DNA of 64,000 nt, from assembly GCF_003369795.1 (NCBI RefSeq), contig NZ_CP026730.1, positions 310,001-374,000 of the forward strand. Reading direction: 5' to 3'. A program made the translations under genes and the position numbers. This DNA is from Streptomyces sp. CB09001. GTDB taxonomy: Bacteria; Actinomycetota; Actinomycetes; Streptomycetales; Streptomycetaceae. A model generated the notes under the pieces. That model had not been told where the DNA came from, did not search any database, and worked only from the letters and a program-made list of their open reading frames with translations. This document shows, in pieces, positions 1 through 8,559 of this stretch. Position 1 is the first letter of the stretch, and the number at the start of each line of letters is the position of its first letter.

Positions 1-146
1 ATCAACGACCAGCGCCCGTTGTCGGACCGGCGGCCGAGCAGCACTCTGCCCTCGTCGTCGAAGACGACGGCGGTGACTCCGGGGAGCCACAGGAGCTGGT
101 GTCCGGCCGAGGCGCGCAGGTCGCGGATGAAATCGGGAGTAGTCAT
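1..146 (-). CDS. NUDIX hydrolase, N-terminal part (cut by window edge)
   Basis: About 48 codons are visible from an ATG at 146-144; the rest lies left of the window. The product begins [20 protein letters not shown] and continues with [20 protein letters not shown], the first strands of a NUDIX fold, where a variable strand is followed by LLGRR and normally by the NUDIX box. The box itself is outside the window, so the substrate (usually a nucleoside diphosphate derivative) cannot be guessed. It is followed by lnt on the same strand, about 70 bases away. Confidence 0.75.
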   Translation of the reverse strand, partial: MTTPDFIRDLRASAGHQLLWLPGVTAVVFDDEGRVLLGRRSDNGRWSL

Positions 147-214
147 GTGTCCGACCCTAACGGGGCGTCCGGACCGCTCCCGCCCTCGTCACGGGGCGTG
201 CACCGGGCGTACGG

Positions 215-1828
215 CTACACGTCGCGGGCGCGTCGACCGCGCACACCGGCGCCGACGGCCCAGCCGAGCCCGCCGGCGGCGACCAGCACCAGGGCGATCT
301 CGGGTGCGATGCCGAGCCGGGTGGCGGGCGTCTCGGAGGAGCGCAGCGGCACCTCCTGCACCAGGGAGTCGGCCACGAACATTCCGGTCCTCTGGGTGAT
401 CCGGCCGTCCGGCATGATGATCGCGCTGACGCCGCTGGTCACCGGGACGGTGACGGTCCGGCTGTGCTCGACCGCCCGGATCCGGGACATGGCGAGCTGC
501 TGGTAGGTCATCTCGCTGCGGTCGAAGGTGGCGTTGTTGCTGGGCACGGAGATCATCTGGGCGCCGTCGGTGACCTCCGAGCGCACGGCCCAGTCGAAGG
601 CCGCCTCGTAGCAGGTCACCAGGCCCACCTTGGTGCCGGCCATGGTGAACACGCCGGGTTCGGTGCCCCGGCTGAAGTCCCGGCTGACCATGCTCGTCCA
701 GGTGTCGTTGATCGCCCCGATGAGCGAGCGCAGCGGCAGGTACTCGCCGAAGGGCTGGATCTGCCGCTTGTCGTACGTGTCGACGGGGCCCTTGTCCGGG
801 TCCCACAGGATCTGCTCGTTGAGCAGCTTGCCGTCGCGTTCCACGACGCCGCCGACCGAGATGGGCGCGCCGATGGCCTTGGCGGCCCGGTCGATGACGA
901 GGCGGGCGTCGGCGTTGGCGAAGGGGTCGATGTCCGAGGAGTTCTCCGGCCAGAGCACGAAGTCGGGGCGTGCCACCTTGCCCGCCTTCACCTCGTCGGC
1001 CAGGCGCTGTGTCTCGCGCGCGTGGTAGTCGAGTACGGCCCGGCGCTGGGCGTTGAAGCCGAGTCCGGCGCGCGGCACGTTGCCCTGGATCACGGCGACG
1101 GTCGCGGTGCCGTCCTCCGCCGTGTCGCTGACCAGCGGCCGGGCGGCCACGGCGCCCACCACGGGTACGGCGACGCCGAGGAGTGCCACTGCCGCGGCGC
1201 CGCGCCGCACCTCGTCGCCGCGGCGGGCCCGGACGGCCAGGCGCACGGCCTCGTGGAGGGCGAAGCCGCACAGGACGACCGCGAAGCCGAGAACCGGTGT
1301 GCCGCCGACCGCGGCGAGCGGCAGGAACACGCCGTCCGCCTGCCCGAACGCGATCTTGCCCCAGGGGAAGCCCTCGAAGGGCGCACGCGCGCGTGCCGCC
1401 TCCCCGGCGATCCACAGCGCCGCCGCCCACACCGGCCACCCCGGCAGCTTCGACACGGCGGCGACGCCCGCGCCGACCGCCGCCACGAAGAGCGCCTCGA
1501 TGGCGGCCAGGGCGAGCCAGGGGCCGGGGCCGACCTCCACCCCGGTCCACACCAGCAGGGGGAGCAGGAAGCCGAGGCCGAAGAGGTAACCGAGGCCGAG
1601 GCCCGCCTTCCAGCCGCGGCCGCGCAGCACCCAGCCGAAGACGGCGAACGCGGGCAGCGCCAGCCACCACAGGGTGCGCGGCGGGAAGCTGATGTAGAGG
1701 AGCACTCCGGAGAGCGCCGCGGCGGCGGCCGGGAGGAGGCGCACGAGCCGCGAGACGGCCCGGGAGGCGGGCGTGGTCTGCGGATGCGTCCGGTCCGACT
1801 CGCCGACGGAAGTTGCGGTGGCTGTCAC
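215..1828 (-). CDS. lnt: Apolipoprotein N-acyltransferase
   Basis: Lnt adds the third acyl chain to the N-terminal cysteine of lipoproteins in the cytoplasmic membrane. The 537-residue product has about 200 N-terminal residues of hydrophobic segments, then a carbon-nitrogen hydrolase domain. The catalytic triad is visible: Glu in FVLWPENSS (about residue 295), Lys in YDKRQIQPFGEYLP (about 353) and Cys in VGLVTCYEAAF (about 406). I chose the GTG at 1828, which begins VTATATSVGESD, because longer in-frame readings upstream are Arg/Pro-rich and not protein-like; the purine-rich stretch just before it is only a weak ribosome site. Streptomycetes are known to carry Lnt homologues although Gram-positive. 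Family assignment is firm; whether it is the main or a secondary Lnt is not visible. Confidence 0.93.
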   Translation of the reverse strand: MTATATSVGESDRTHPQTTPASRAVSRLVRLLPAAAAALSGVLLYISFPPRTLWWLALPAFAVFGWVLRGRGWKAGLGLGYLFGLGFLLPLLVWTGVEVGPGPWLALAAIEALFVAAVGAGVAAVSKLPGWPVWAAALWIAGEAARARAPFEGFPWGKIAFGQADGVFLPLAAVGGTPVLGFAVVLCGFALHEAVRLAVRARRGDEVRRGAAAVALLGVAVPVVGAVAARPLVSDTAEDGTATVAVIQGNVPRAGLGFNAQRRAVLDYHARETQRLADEVKAGKVARPDFVLWPENSSDIDPFANADARLVIDRAAKAIGAPISVGGVVERDGKLLNEQILWDPDKGPVDTYDKRQIQPFGEYLPLRSLIGAINDTWTSMVSRDFSRGTEPGVFTMAGTKVGLVTCYEAAFDWAVRSEVTDGAQMISVPSNNATFDRSEMTYQQLAMSRIRAVEHSRTVTVPVTSGVSAIIMPDGRITQRTGMFVADSLVQEVPLRSSETPATRLGIAPEIALVLVAAGGLGWAVGAGVRGRRARDV

Positions 1829-2098
1829 CCCCCGGAGTGTACGGCGGGTGACCTGGCCGTGGACAGGACGGTCCGGGGACGTCGAAGGGCCGTGGGCGAC
1901 CCCTGCCGCATCGTTTCGCCACAACCGGGCGCCGACCGGTCCACAATCCGCCGACCAGCCGTTACGGTGTGGCCGAGCCCCGGACGCCGGCCCGATTCCG
2001 CCAGGCGGCGGGGCCCGTGAGGTCAGGGGCGACGGGGCGGGGGACACGGTGGGTTCGAGGGGGACGGCGTCCGCGTCCGGTGCGGCCTGAGCTGGGCG

Positions 2099-2593
2099 GT
2101 GCCGGGCGGCTTCGTGCCGGACGCACTCGCCGCGTCCCTTGAGGGGCAGCTGACCTCCCATCGCGTCCGGCTCTGGGCCGACGCGCTGGAGTTGCTGCGC
2201 GGGGACCCGGCCCTCGGCGTGGGGCCGGGACGGTTCGGGGCGTCGAGCCCGACGGCCTCGGGGTCGCCGGTGCCGGACGGCCGCCCGCACTCCGCGGTGT
2301 GGCAGCAGGGGGCCGAACAGGGGCTGGTGGGGGCAGCGCTGCTGGTCGCGGCCTTCTGCTGGGTGCTGTACGCGCTGTGGCGCTCCCCGCGCCCCACTCC
2401 GGTCGCCCTCACCGCCGGCGTGGCACTCACCGGGCTCGCGGCCGTCGCCGCCGTCGGCAACGCGCTGAGTTTCTCCGCGGTCCCGCTGGGCGCGGGACTC
2501 CTCGCTGGACTGGCCACGGCCCGCCCCCTCGCCGAGGAGTCGCCGGCTCGGGGCACGGACGCAAGGCCGCGGAACGGCCGGCTGCCCCGCTGA
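2099..2593 (+). pseudogene. C-terminal remnant of an O-antigen-ligase-like membrane protein
   Basis: The 164 residues match only the last part of an O-antigen ligase (WaaL/RfaL-type) protein. RLWADALELLRGDPALGVGP followed by PHSAVWQQGAEQGLVGA is the periplasmic loop near the end of that family, and two final membrane segments follow (about residues 75-100 and 105-140). Full-length members have roughly 400 residues and ten or more segments. The frame stays open upstream to a stop at 2018-2020 and is homologous-looking from about 2084 (GLSWAVPGGF), with no ribosome site before the GTG at 2099. I infer loss of the 5' two thirds. A short expressed protein cannot be excluded. Confidence 0.55.
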
Positions 2594-2656
2594 GGCCGTG
2601 CGGTTCGGCGTACGTCTCGTGCCGCGGGCTCGGCGGGCCTGGTTCCCCTGTCTGTC

Positions 2657-3217
2657 TCAGTGTGCCGGGCCCGGTGCCTTCGGGCGCAGACGGTCCTTGA
2701 TGACCTGGACGGCCGCCTCCGCGTCGTCCACGGTGATCGTGAAGGTGTGACCGTCCAGCAGGCGCAGGATCAGGCCCTCCCCGCGCCGTACGACGACGGC
2801 CGTGCCCATCTCCGGCCGCCACCGGTAGCCCCAGCCGCCCCATTGGCGCGGGGTGACGTGCGGCGCGAACTCGGCGCCCGCGACGTGGGAGAGGGGGATG
2901 CGGCGGCGAGGCACGCCGATGTGGCCGCAGCGCACTTCGAGGCAGTCCTCGTCGACTCTCAGCGCGACGTGTACGAACGCGAGTGTGCCGAACAGGACCA
3001 GCAGTCCGGCCGCGATGCAGCCGACGACGGCCATGGCGAGCGGGGCGACGCCGGACTCCCAGGCCGATTCGACGGCCAGGGCGATGCCGAGCGCCAGGCA
3101 GGCGGCGCCGATGAGCGCCAGGAACCACTGGACCCGGCTGGTGGCACGGCCGGTCCAGACGTTGGGCTGTGGGACGGTCTCGCCGTGGCGATGCCTCATG
3201 GCTATGAGGTTACTCAT
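2657..3217 (-). CDS. Small membrane protein with PH-like tail, function unknown
   Basis: The 186-residue protein has two hydrophobic segments (about residues 28-48 and 55-85, in FLALIGAACLALGIALAVES and AMAVVGCIAAGLLVLFGTLA), then a soluble domain of about 100 residues rich in beta strands. The segment RRIPLSHVAGAEF and the ending LLDGHTFTITVDDAEAAVQV resemble bacterial PH-like domains, a weak similarity. The start could be the ATG at 3217 or the ATG at 3199; neither has a strong ribosome site. It lies 62 bases downstream of murI on the same strand and may share its transcript. Confidence 0.75.
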   Translation of the reverse strand: MSNLIAMRHRHGETVPQPNVWTGRATSRVQWFLALIGAACLALGIALAVESAWESGVAPLAMAVVGCIAAGLLVLFGTLAFVHVALRVDEDCLEVRCGHIGVPRRRIPLSHVAGAEFAPHVTPRQWGGWGYRWRPEMGTAVVVRRGEGLILRLLDGHTFTITVDDAEAAVQVIKDRLRPKAPGPAH

Positions 3218-3279
3218 GTTTCGCTGCGCGGGTACCTCGTCGCGCAGGGTGACTGGGCCGACCGGGCGCGGAGGACTCG

Positions 3280-4065
3280 TCAGCCGGCCGGTGTGACCGC
3301 GCGCAGGAGCCTGCCCTCGTCGTAGGCAAGCGCGGGCGCGGGCAGGGGGCCCTCGCGTCCGCTCAGCAGCACGGTCAGGGTGCCGGTCGCCGGGGCGCCG
3401 GGGTCGGGGCGGGCGCCGATCCGGCGCAGCGCCTGGGCGGCCACCGCTCCGGCGGAGCCGTGCAGAACGAGCCGCGGAGCGCGGGGGCGCTGCACGGCGG
3501 CGCGGATGCGCTCGGCGACCAGTTCGTAATGGGTGCAGCCGAGGACGACGGTCGTCACGTCGTCGGGTGTGAGGGCGGCCGCGGCGGCGACGGCAGCGGT
3601 GACCGCGGTCTCGTCCGCGTGCTCGACGGCGTCGGCGAGGCCCGGGCAGGGCACCTCGGTGACCGTCGCGTCCCCCGCGAAGTCCTCGATCAGGCCCCGC
3701 TGGTAGGGGCTGCCCGTAGTGGCGGGGGTCGCCCAGATCGCCACCGGTCCGCCGCCGGCCGCAGCGGGCTTGATCGCCGGCACGGTGCCGATGACGGGCA
3801 CCTCGGGCTCGAGCCGGGCGCGCAGTGCGGGCAGCGCGTGCACCGTGGCGGTGTTGCAGCCGACGATCAGGGCGTCCGGGCGGTGTGCCGCGGCGGCCTC
3901 GGCCACGGCGAGGGCGCGCCCGGTCAGATCTTCGGGGGTGCGCGGGCCCCAGGGCATTCCGTCGGGGTCCAGGGAGAGGATGAGATCGGCGTCCGGTCGC
4001 AGCCGTCGTACCGCGGCGGTGGCCGCCAGCAGGCCGATTCCGGAGTCCATGAGCGCGATCTTCAC
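3280..4065 (-). CDS. murI: Aspartate/glutamate racemase family protein, probable glutamate racemase
   Basis: Glutamate racemase converts L- to D-glutamate for peptidoglycan. The 261-residue product has both catalytic cysteines in the expected contexts: GCNTATVHAL (Cys about 70) and GCTHYELV (Cys about 177), and the N-terminal strand begins KIALMDSGIGLLAA. Length fits the family. I start at GTG 4065, preceded by GGTGG; the longer in-frame reading adds Arg-rich residues. The usual GVGG substrate-binding motif is less clear here, and related racemases (Asp/Glu/hydantoin) share the two cysteines, so the precise substrate is inferred from length and motif quality. A glycosyltransferase gene diverges 57 bases away. 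Confidence 0.82.
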   Translation of the reverse strand: MKIALMDSGIGLLAATAAVRRLRPDADLILSLDPDGMPWGPRTPEDLTGRALAVAEAAAAHRPDALIVGCNTATVHALPALRARLEPEVPVIGTVPAIKPAAAGGGPVAIWATPATTGSPYQRGLIEDFAGDATVTEVPCPGLADAVEHADETAVTAAVAAAAALTPDDVTTVVLGCTHYELVAERIRAAVQRPRAPRLVLHGSAGAVAAQALRRIGARPDPGAPATGTLTVLLSGREGPLPAPALAYDEGRLLRAVTPAG

Positions 4066-4122
4066 CCGGCCACCATAGACGATGCGCCGCCACCGGCCGG
4101 TGCCGTGCGGCAGACTGCGCAC

Positions 4123-5358
4123 GTGAGCGCCGATGCGTGGACTTCCGTCGTGACCGTCGTGACCTTGGTGTCAGCCCTCTCCCTCGCCGCCTGGCTGTGG
4201 CTGCTGTTCGCCCGGGGCTTCTTCTGGCGCACGGACGTCAGACTTCCGGCCCTTGAGGAGCCCGGCGTCTGGCCCCCGGTGTGCGTCGTCGTCCCGGCGC
4301 GCGACGAGGCGGCGGTGCTGTCGTCGAGCCTGCCGTCGCTGCTCGCCCAGGACTATCCGGGGCGGGCGGAGGTCTTCCTGATCGACGACGGCAGCACGGA
4401 CGGCACGGGTGAGCTGGCGTGCGAGCTGGCCCGGCGGCACGAGGGGCTGCCGCTGACCGTGGCCTCGCCGGGGGAGCCGCCCGCCGGCTGGACGGGCAAG
4501 CTGTGGGCGGTGCGGCACGGCATCGGCCTGGCGCGCACGCGTGAGCCCGAGTACTTGCTGCTGACGGACGCCGACATCGCGCACGCTCCGGACAGTCTGC
4601 GCGCGTTGGTGTCCGCGGCCGGCACCGGAGGTTTCGACGTCGTATCCCAGATGGCCCGGCTGCGGGTGGATAGCGTGTGGGAGCGGCTCGTGGTACCGGC
4701 CTTCGTCTACTTCTTCGCCCAGTTGTACCCGTTCCGGTGGATCGGTGGTGGCCGCGCCGGGAGCAGGCGGCAGAGGGCGACGCGGACGGCGGCCGCGGCG
4801 GGCGGTTGCGTACTGCTGCGGGCCGACGCCGCCGAGCGGGCGCGGATCCCGGACGCCATCCGGCACGCCGTCATCGACGACGTGGCCCTCGCCCGCGCGG
4901 TGAAGGGCGCAGGCGGCCGGGTCTGGCTGGGCCTGGCCGACCGGGTGGACAGCGTGCGCCCGTATCCGCGGCTGCACGACCTGTGGCGGATGGTCTCGCG
5001 CAGCGCCTACGCGCAACTGCGGCACAACCCGCTGGTGCTGGCCGGAACGGTGCTCGGCCTGGCCCTGGTGTATCTGGTGCCGCCCGCGGCGGTGCTCGTC
5101 GGCGCGGCGACGGGGCAGGGCGCGACGGCCGCGTTGGGCGCGGCCGCCTGGCTCGTGATGGCGGGGACGTACCTGCCGATGCTGCGCTACTACCGGCAGC
5201 CCCTGTGGCTCGCGCCGCTGCTGCCGTTCACCGCGTTCCTCTATCTGCTGATGACGGTCGACTCGGCGGTGCAGCACTACCGGGGGCGCGGCGCGGCCTG
5301 GAAGGGCCGCACTTACGCCCGTCCGGACGCGGTGCCCGAGGAGGGCCGAGCGGGCTGA
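4123..5358 (+). CDS. hpnB: HpnB-type (hopene-associated) family 2 glycosyltransferase
   Basis: The 411-residue protein has one N-terminal membrane segment (residues about 8-30), a GT-A domain and three hydrophobic segments near the C-terminus (about 305-385). The GT-A domain shows VCVVVPARDEAAVL, the donor-binding IDDGSTDG and the metal-binding TDADI. The signature AGWTGKLWAV, the block VSQMARLRVDSVWERLVVPA and RTAAAAGGCVLLR are those of the HpnB family, usually encoded near squalene-hopene genes. No other hopanoid gene is present in the window, so a role in hopanoid decoration is by family only. Start GTG 4123 lies opposite murI. Confidence 0.8.
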   Translation: MSADAWTSVVTVVTLVSALSLAAWLWLLFARGFFWRTDVRLPALEEPGVWPPVCVVVPARDEAAVLSSSLPSLLAQDYPGRAEVFLIDDGSTDGTGELACELARRHEGLPLTVASPGEPPAGWTGKLWAVRHGIGLARTREPEYLLLTDADIAHAPDSLRALVSAAGTGGFDVVSQMARLRVDSVWERLVVPAFVYFFAQLYPFRWIGGGRAGSRRQRATRTAAAAGGCVLLRADAAERARIPDAIRHAVIDDVALARAVKGAGGRVWLGLADRVDSVRPYPRLHDLWRMVSRSAYAQLRHNPLVLAGTVLGLALVYLVPPAAVLVGAATGQGATAALGAAAWLVMAGTYLPMLRYYRQPLWLAPLLPFTAFLYLLMTVDSAVQHYRGRGAAWKGRTYARPDAVPEEGRAG

Positions 5359-5376
5359 GCTCCTCCCGGGGGCGGG

Positions 5377-6675
5377 TCATTTGCGGCCGGGGGTCCAGTT
5401 CATGCCCCACCCGTAGGCGTGGTCGACCGTTCGCTGCGGGCTCACCCCGCGGTCGGGCACCAGGTAGCGGGCCTCGCGCTGGACGACGAGGTCGTTTCCG
5501 GTGTTGGTGATCAGCGCGAGGGCGCACACGGTCGAGGGCACGGTGCACTCGTCGAGCGAGAAGTCGACCGCAGCGCCGTACTGCGGCTGGAGGGTGACGG
5601 TGGCGTGCAGGTCGGCGAAGGAACGGGCGCCCTCGTAGATGGTCACGAATACGAGGATGCGCCGGAAGTACTGCTTGTGGTCGAGGCTGATGGTGAGGTT
5701 CTCGCCGGTCGACACGGCGCCGGTGCGGTCGTCGCCGTCGAGGTGGATGAACGGCGGCTGGTGCAGCGCCCCGAAGGCGTTGCCGAGCGCCTGGACGACA
5801 CCCTTGCTGCCGTCGCTCAGTTCGTACAGGCAGCACAGGTCGAGGTCGAGGTCGTCGTGCATGGCGACCGGGCGGCCGAGCTTGCGGGCCCAGCCCGAGA
5901 ACTGCTTGCGCACCTGCCAGTTGAGGTTGACGCGCATGGAGCCGGAGGTGCCGCCCTGCTTGGTGAGCGAGACGGAGGGCGCCGCCTTGGTGAGCGTGAC
6001 CTTGGTCAGCCGGACCGGCTCGGCGGAGGGCGCGGCCGGGGGTGGCGGAGGCGCCGCGGACGGCCGTGTCACGGGAGGTGCGGGAGGCGCCGGCGGGGGC
6101 ATCGCGGGCGCGGGGGCGGGCGCGGGCGGGGCCGTCGGCGGGGCGTACTGCGGCTCGTCCACCGAGATGCCGTAGTCCGTGGCCAGGCCCTCGAGTCCGC
6201 TGTCGTATCCCTGTCCGACGGCGCGGAACTTCCAGGCGCCCTGGCGGCGGTAGAACTCGCCCAGCACGAAGGCCGTCTCGACGCTCGCGCCCGGGTTGTC
6301 GAAGCGGGCCACGACGGTGTTCCGCGTGGTGTCGCGCACCTCGATGTACAGATCGGGGACCTGCCCGAACGCTCCGCCGTCCGAGGAGGCGGCGAGGATC
6401 ACCGTCTCGATCGCGGGCTCCACGCGCGTGAGGTCGACGAGGAGGCTGTCGGTCACCCGGCCGCCGGCGTCCCGCTTGCCCTCGTGGCGGACCGAGCCGG
6501 AGGCGTGGGCCGGCTGGTTGTAGAAGACGAAGTCCGCGTCGGAACGGACCTTGCCGCCCACCAGCAGGAGGGCGGAGGCGTCCGCGTCGGGCACGCCGGG
6601 GCCGGATCGCCAGCCCAGTTCGACCCGCAGCGCCGCCGTCGGCACCGGGGTGTTCGACCCTTTCGACATTGACAT
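5377..6675 (-). CDS. TerD/TerA-domain stress protein (tellurium-resistance family)
   Basis: The 432-residue protein has an N-terminal TerD-like domain (residues about 8-180: VELGWRSG, then [10 protein letters not shown] and [20 protein letters not shown]) with the acidic residues that bind calcium in this family. A linker rich in Pro and Ala follows (about 185-240), then a second TerA-like domain ([36 protein letters not shown]). TerD-family proteins are linked to tellurite, phage and envelope stress; their mechanism is unsettled. The ATG at 6675 is preceded by GGGGGCGG at good distance, so I prefer it over upstream in-frame ATGs. No other ter gene is next to it. Confidence 0.85.
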   Translation of the reverse strand: MSMSKGSNTPVPTAALRVELGWRSGPGVPDADASALLLVGGKVRSDADFVFYNQPAHASGSVRHEGKRDAGGRVTDSLLVDLTRVEPAIETVILAASSDGGAFGQVPDLYIEVRDTTRNTVVARFDNPGASVETAFVLGEFYRRQGAWKFRAVGQGYDSGLEGLATDYGISVDEPQYAPPTAPPAPAPAPAMPPPAPPAPPVTRPSAAPPPPPAAPSAEPVRLTKVTLTKAAPSVSLTKQGGTSGSMRVNLNWQVRKQFSGWARKLGRPVAMHDDLDLDLCCLYELSDGSKGVVQALGNAFGALHQPPFIHLDGDDRTGAVSTGENLTISLDHKQYFRRILVFVTIYEGARSFADLHATVTLQPQYGAAVDFSLDECTVPSTVCALALITNTGNDLVVQREARYLVPDRGVSPQRTVDHAYGWGMNWTPGRK

Positions 6676-6958
6676 GTCCGCCCCCATCACGTGTCACCGA
6701 GCCGAGTCGTGTCCCGGCGAATCGTCGAGTTCCTGACGCACAACCTATTCTCCGGGCGGCCCGCCCTTGAAGAAGAGGCCGGCAGAAGGTTCGGTCAACC
6801 GCCGGTAACCCGTGCGGAACTCGGCCTTTACCGCAAAATCGCGTGGCGTGACGCCCTATTTTGCCAAGTTCGCTCGCATTGGGGATGCCCGGTCACTGCG
6901 GACACGGAAAACAACCCTCTTATCGGTCTCCCCAACCAGCACATCGTGGGCTTAACTT
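6676..6958. other. Intergenic promoter region, AT-richer than its surroundings
   Basis: This divergent region of 283 bases separates the TerD/TerA gene from a small Tyr/Pro/Gln-rich protein gene. The part from about 6820 to 6958 has several A/T runs (around 6836, 6856 and 6908-6925) unusual for this window, as expected for promoters firing both ways. I see no clear inverted repeat, RNA gene or coding frame. Confidence 0.5.
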
Positions 6959-7408
6959 ATGGCCATGACCTCCCCCCGCTCCACTTATGGCGGCGGCTAC
7001 TACTCCGCCTCCTTCCCGGACACCCCGATCTACGACTCGCTCGTGGCCGAACGGGGCACACCGCAGATCGCCCCGATCCGGGTCCCCGCCGCGTACGACA
7101 TGCCGAGCAGCAGCCATCTGCCCGCGCTGCCGTCCGCCCTGCCCGCCCTCCCGGCGGGCCCTTCGCAGCCCTCCTACGGATATTCGCAGCAGGCCCCGCA
7201 GCCCGCCCCGCTGCAGCAGGCGCCCGCCGCGTACATCCCGCACCAGGCGACCGCGCCCCGCGGCTACCCCGGCCCCCAGCAGCCGCAGCAGCCCCGCCCG
7301 GGCGCGCCCGGCCCCGCGGGGTACGAGGCGATGCGCCCCGCGGCTCCCCGGCCGGCCCCCGCGCCGTACCAGGATCCGTACAACCAGCAGCAGTACCGCG
7401 GCTACTGA
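6959..7408 (+). CDS. Small Tyr/Gln/Pro-rich protein, DUF6643-like, function unknown
   Basis: The first 50 residues (TSPRSTYGGGYYSASFPDTP, then IYDSLVAERGTPQIAPIRVP) look like a conserved head; I associate it from memory with the DUF6643 family found in streptomycetes. The remainder is low-complexity Pro/Gln/Ala with Tyr (PQQPQQPRPG, YNQQQYRGY) and should be disordered. There is no signal peptide or membrane segment. ATG 6959 and ATG 6965 are both possible; GTGGG at 6946-6950 is better spaced for the first. It lies 42 bases before the MOSC gene in the same direction. Confidence 0.7.
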   Translation: MAMTSPRSTYGGGYYSASFPDTPIYDSLVAERGTPQIAPIRVPAAYDMPSSSHLPALPSALPALPAGPSQPSYGYSQQAPQPAPLQQAPAAYIPHQATAPRGYPGPQQPQQPRPGAPGPAGYEAMRPAAPRPAPAPYQDPYNQQQYRGY

Positions 7409-7450
7409 GCCGTCCTCCGGGTTGTCGGTGCCGGCTGGCACGATGACCTG

Positions 7451-8278
7451 ATGGGGTACGCGCGACTGCAGTCGATCCACGTCCATCCGGTCAAGGCGTT
7501 CCGGAGCCTGTCGCTCCAGGAGGCCGTCGTGGAGCCCTGGGGGCCGGCCGGAGACCGACGCTGGATGCTGATCGACGACGGGGGAAAGGTCGTCACGCAA
7601 CGCCGGCAGCCGCGCCTCGCCCTGGCCGCCGCCGAGCTTCTGCCCGGCGGCGGCGTACGGCTGTCCGCGCCCGGCATGGCACCGCTCGCGGTCCCGGTCC
7701 CGCGCGCGGTGGGCACCGTGACGGTGCAGATCTTCCGGGACAAGGTCGAGGCGCTCCCCGCCGAGGACGCGGCCGCGCACGCCTGGTGCAGCACGCTGCT
7801 CGGAGCCGACGTCCGGCTGGTGCACCTGGACGATCCCGCCACCCGCAGGCCCGTCGACCCTGCGTACGCGCTGCCGGGCGAGACCGTCTCCTTCGCGGAC
7901 GGGTTTCCGTTGCTGCTGACCACCACCGCCTCGCTCGACGCCCTCAACTCCCTGATCGCGCGGGGCGAGCACGCGGACGAGGGCCCCCTGCCGATGAACC
8001 GCTTCCGGCCGAACCTGGTCGTCTCGGGCACCGAGCCCTGGGCCGAGGACCGCTGGTCCCGCGTCGCCGTCGGCGAGGTCGTCCTGCGGGTCGCCAAGCC
8101 GTGCGGGCGGTGCGTCGTGACGACCACCGACCAGGGCACCGCGGACCGCGGCGCCGAGCCCCTGCACAGCCTCGGCCGGCACCGTCGCGTCGACGGCAAA
8201 CTGGTCTTCGGGCAGAACCTGGTCCCGCTCGGCCCCGGCACGGTCCGGGTCGGCGACCCGGTGCGGATCGTCGAGTGA
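7451..8278 (+). CDS. MOSC domain-containing protein
   Basis: The 275-residue protein has an N-terminal beta-barrel domain (residues about 4-110, starting LQSIHVHPVKAFRSLSL and GDRRWMLIDDGG), then a MOSC domain ending in FRPNLVVSGTEPWAEDRW and KPCGRCVVTTTD. The conserved Cys pair in CGRC corresponds to the region that carries or transfers sulfur in molybdenum-cofactor sulfurase C-terminal domains and in mARC-type amidoxime reductases. The family binds Moco or moves sulfur to it; the substrate here is unknown. No other molybdenum gene is nearby. Confidence 0.88.
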   Translation: MGYARLQSIHVHPVKAFRSLSLQEAVVEPWGPAGDRRWMLIDDGGKVVTQRRQPRLALAAAELLPGGGVRLSAPGMAPLAVPVPRAVGTVTVQIFRDKVEALPAEDAAAHAWCSTLLGADVRLVHLDDPATRRPVDPAYALPGETVSFADGFPLLLTTTASLDALNSLIARGEHADEGPLPMNRFRPNLVVSGTEPWAEDRWSRVAVGEVVLRVAKPCGRCVVTTTDQGTADRGAEPLHSLGRHRRVDGKLVFGQNLVPLGPGTVRVGDPVRIVE

Positions 8279-8299
8279 CGTGCGCCCGTTCGTCCGCAC

Positions 8300-8369
8300 G
8301 GGTTCAGGGTTCCCGGCTCAGGGCTCAGGGCTCAGGGCTCAGGGCTCAGGGCTCAGGGCTTAGGGCTCA
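8300..8369. repeat. Heptamer tandem array, consensus GGGCTCA, 10 units
   Basis: Ten consecutive 7-bp units fill 8300-8369. The first three are variants (GGGTTCA, GGGTTCC, CGGCTCA), five are perfect GGGCTCA (8321-8355), one is GGGCTTA (8356-8362), and the last is perfect (8363-8369). The array lies in a 281-base gap between the MOSC gene and the next gene; the rest of the gap shows no coding frame or obvious site. Variants at one end and perfect copies in the middle suggest expansion by slipped replication. Confidence 0.95.
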
Positions 8370-8559
8370 GGTTCCGGACAAACGGCCCGGTAACGGGAAC
8401 CCGGTCCGGGGTCCGCGCGTTGGGCTTTGTGAGAGGTTCATGAGAACCAGGCCGGCACGGGCCACCGCGCGGCGACGGCACGCCCCCGCGGTCCGGCCCG
8501 CCCGGGATCCGCGTGGACGGCTCGACGGGGGTGGAGCGGAGCGGTGAGGGGGTGAGCGG

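Noticed and set aside
464-2020. Long plus-strand frame antisense to lnt
   Set aside because: The minus strand encodes Lnt with its complete catalytic triad; the antisense product is low-complexity Gly/Arg/Val-rich.
2099-2593. An intact small membrane protein gene
   Set aside because: Matches only the C-terminal third of O-antigen-ligase-like proteins, has no ribosome site, and the frame is open upstream; kept as a remnant with moderate confidence.
8300-8369. Possible CRISPR array
   Set aside because: Units are 7 bp and contiguous, without spacers; no cas gene is present. It is a simple tandem repeat.
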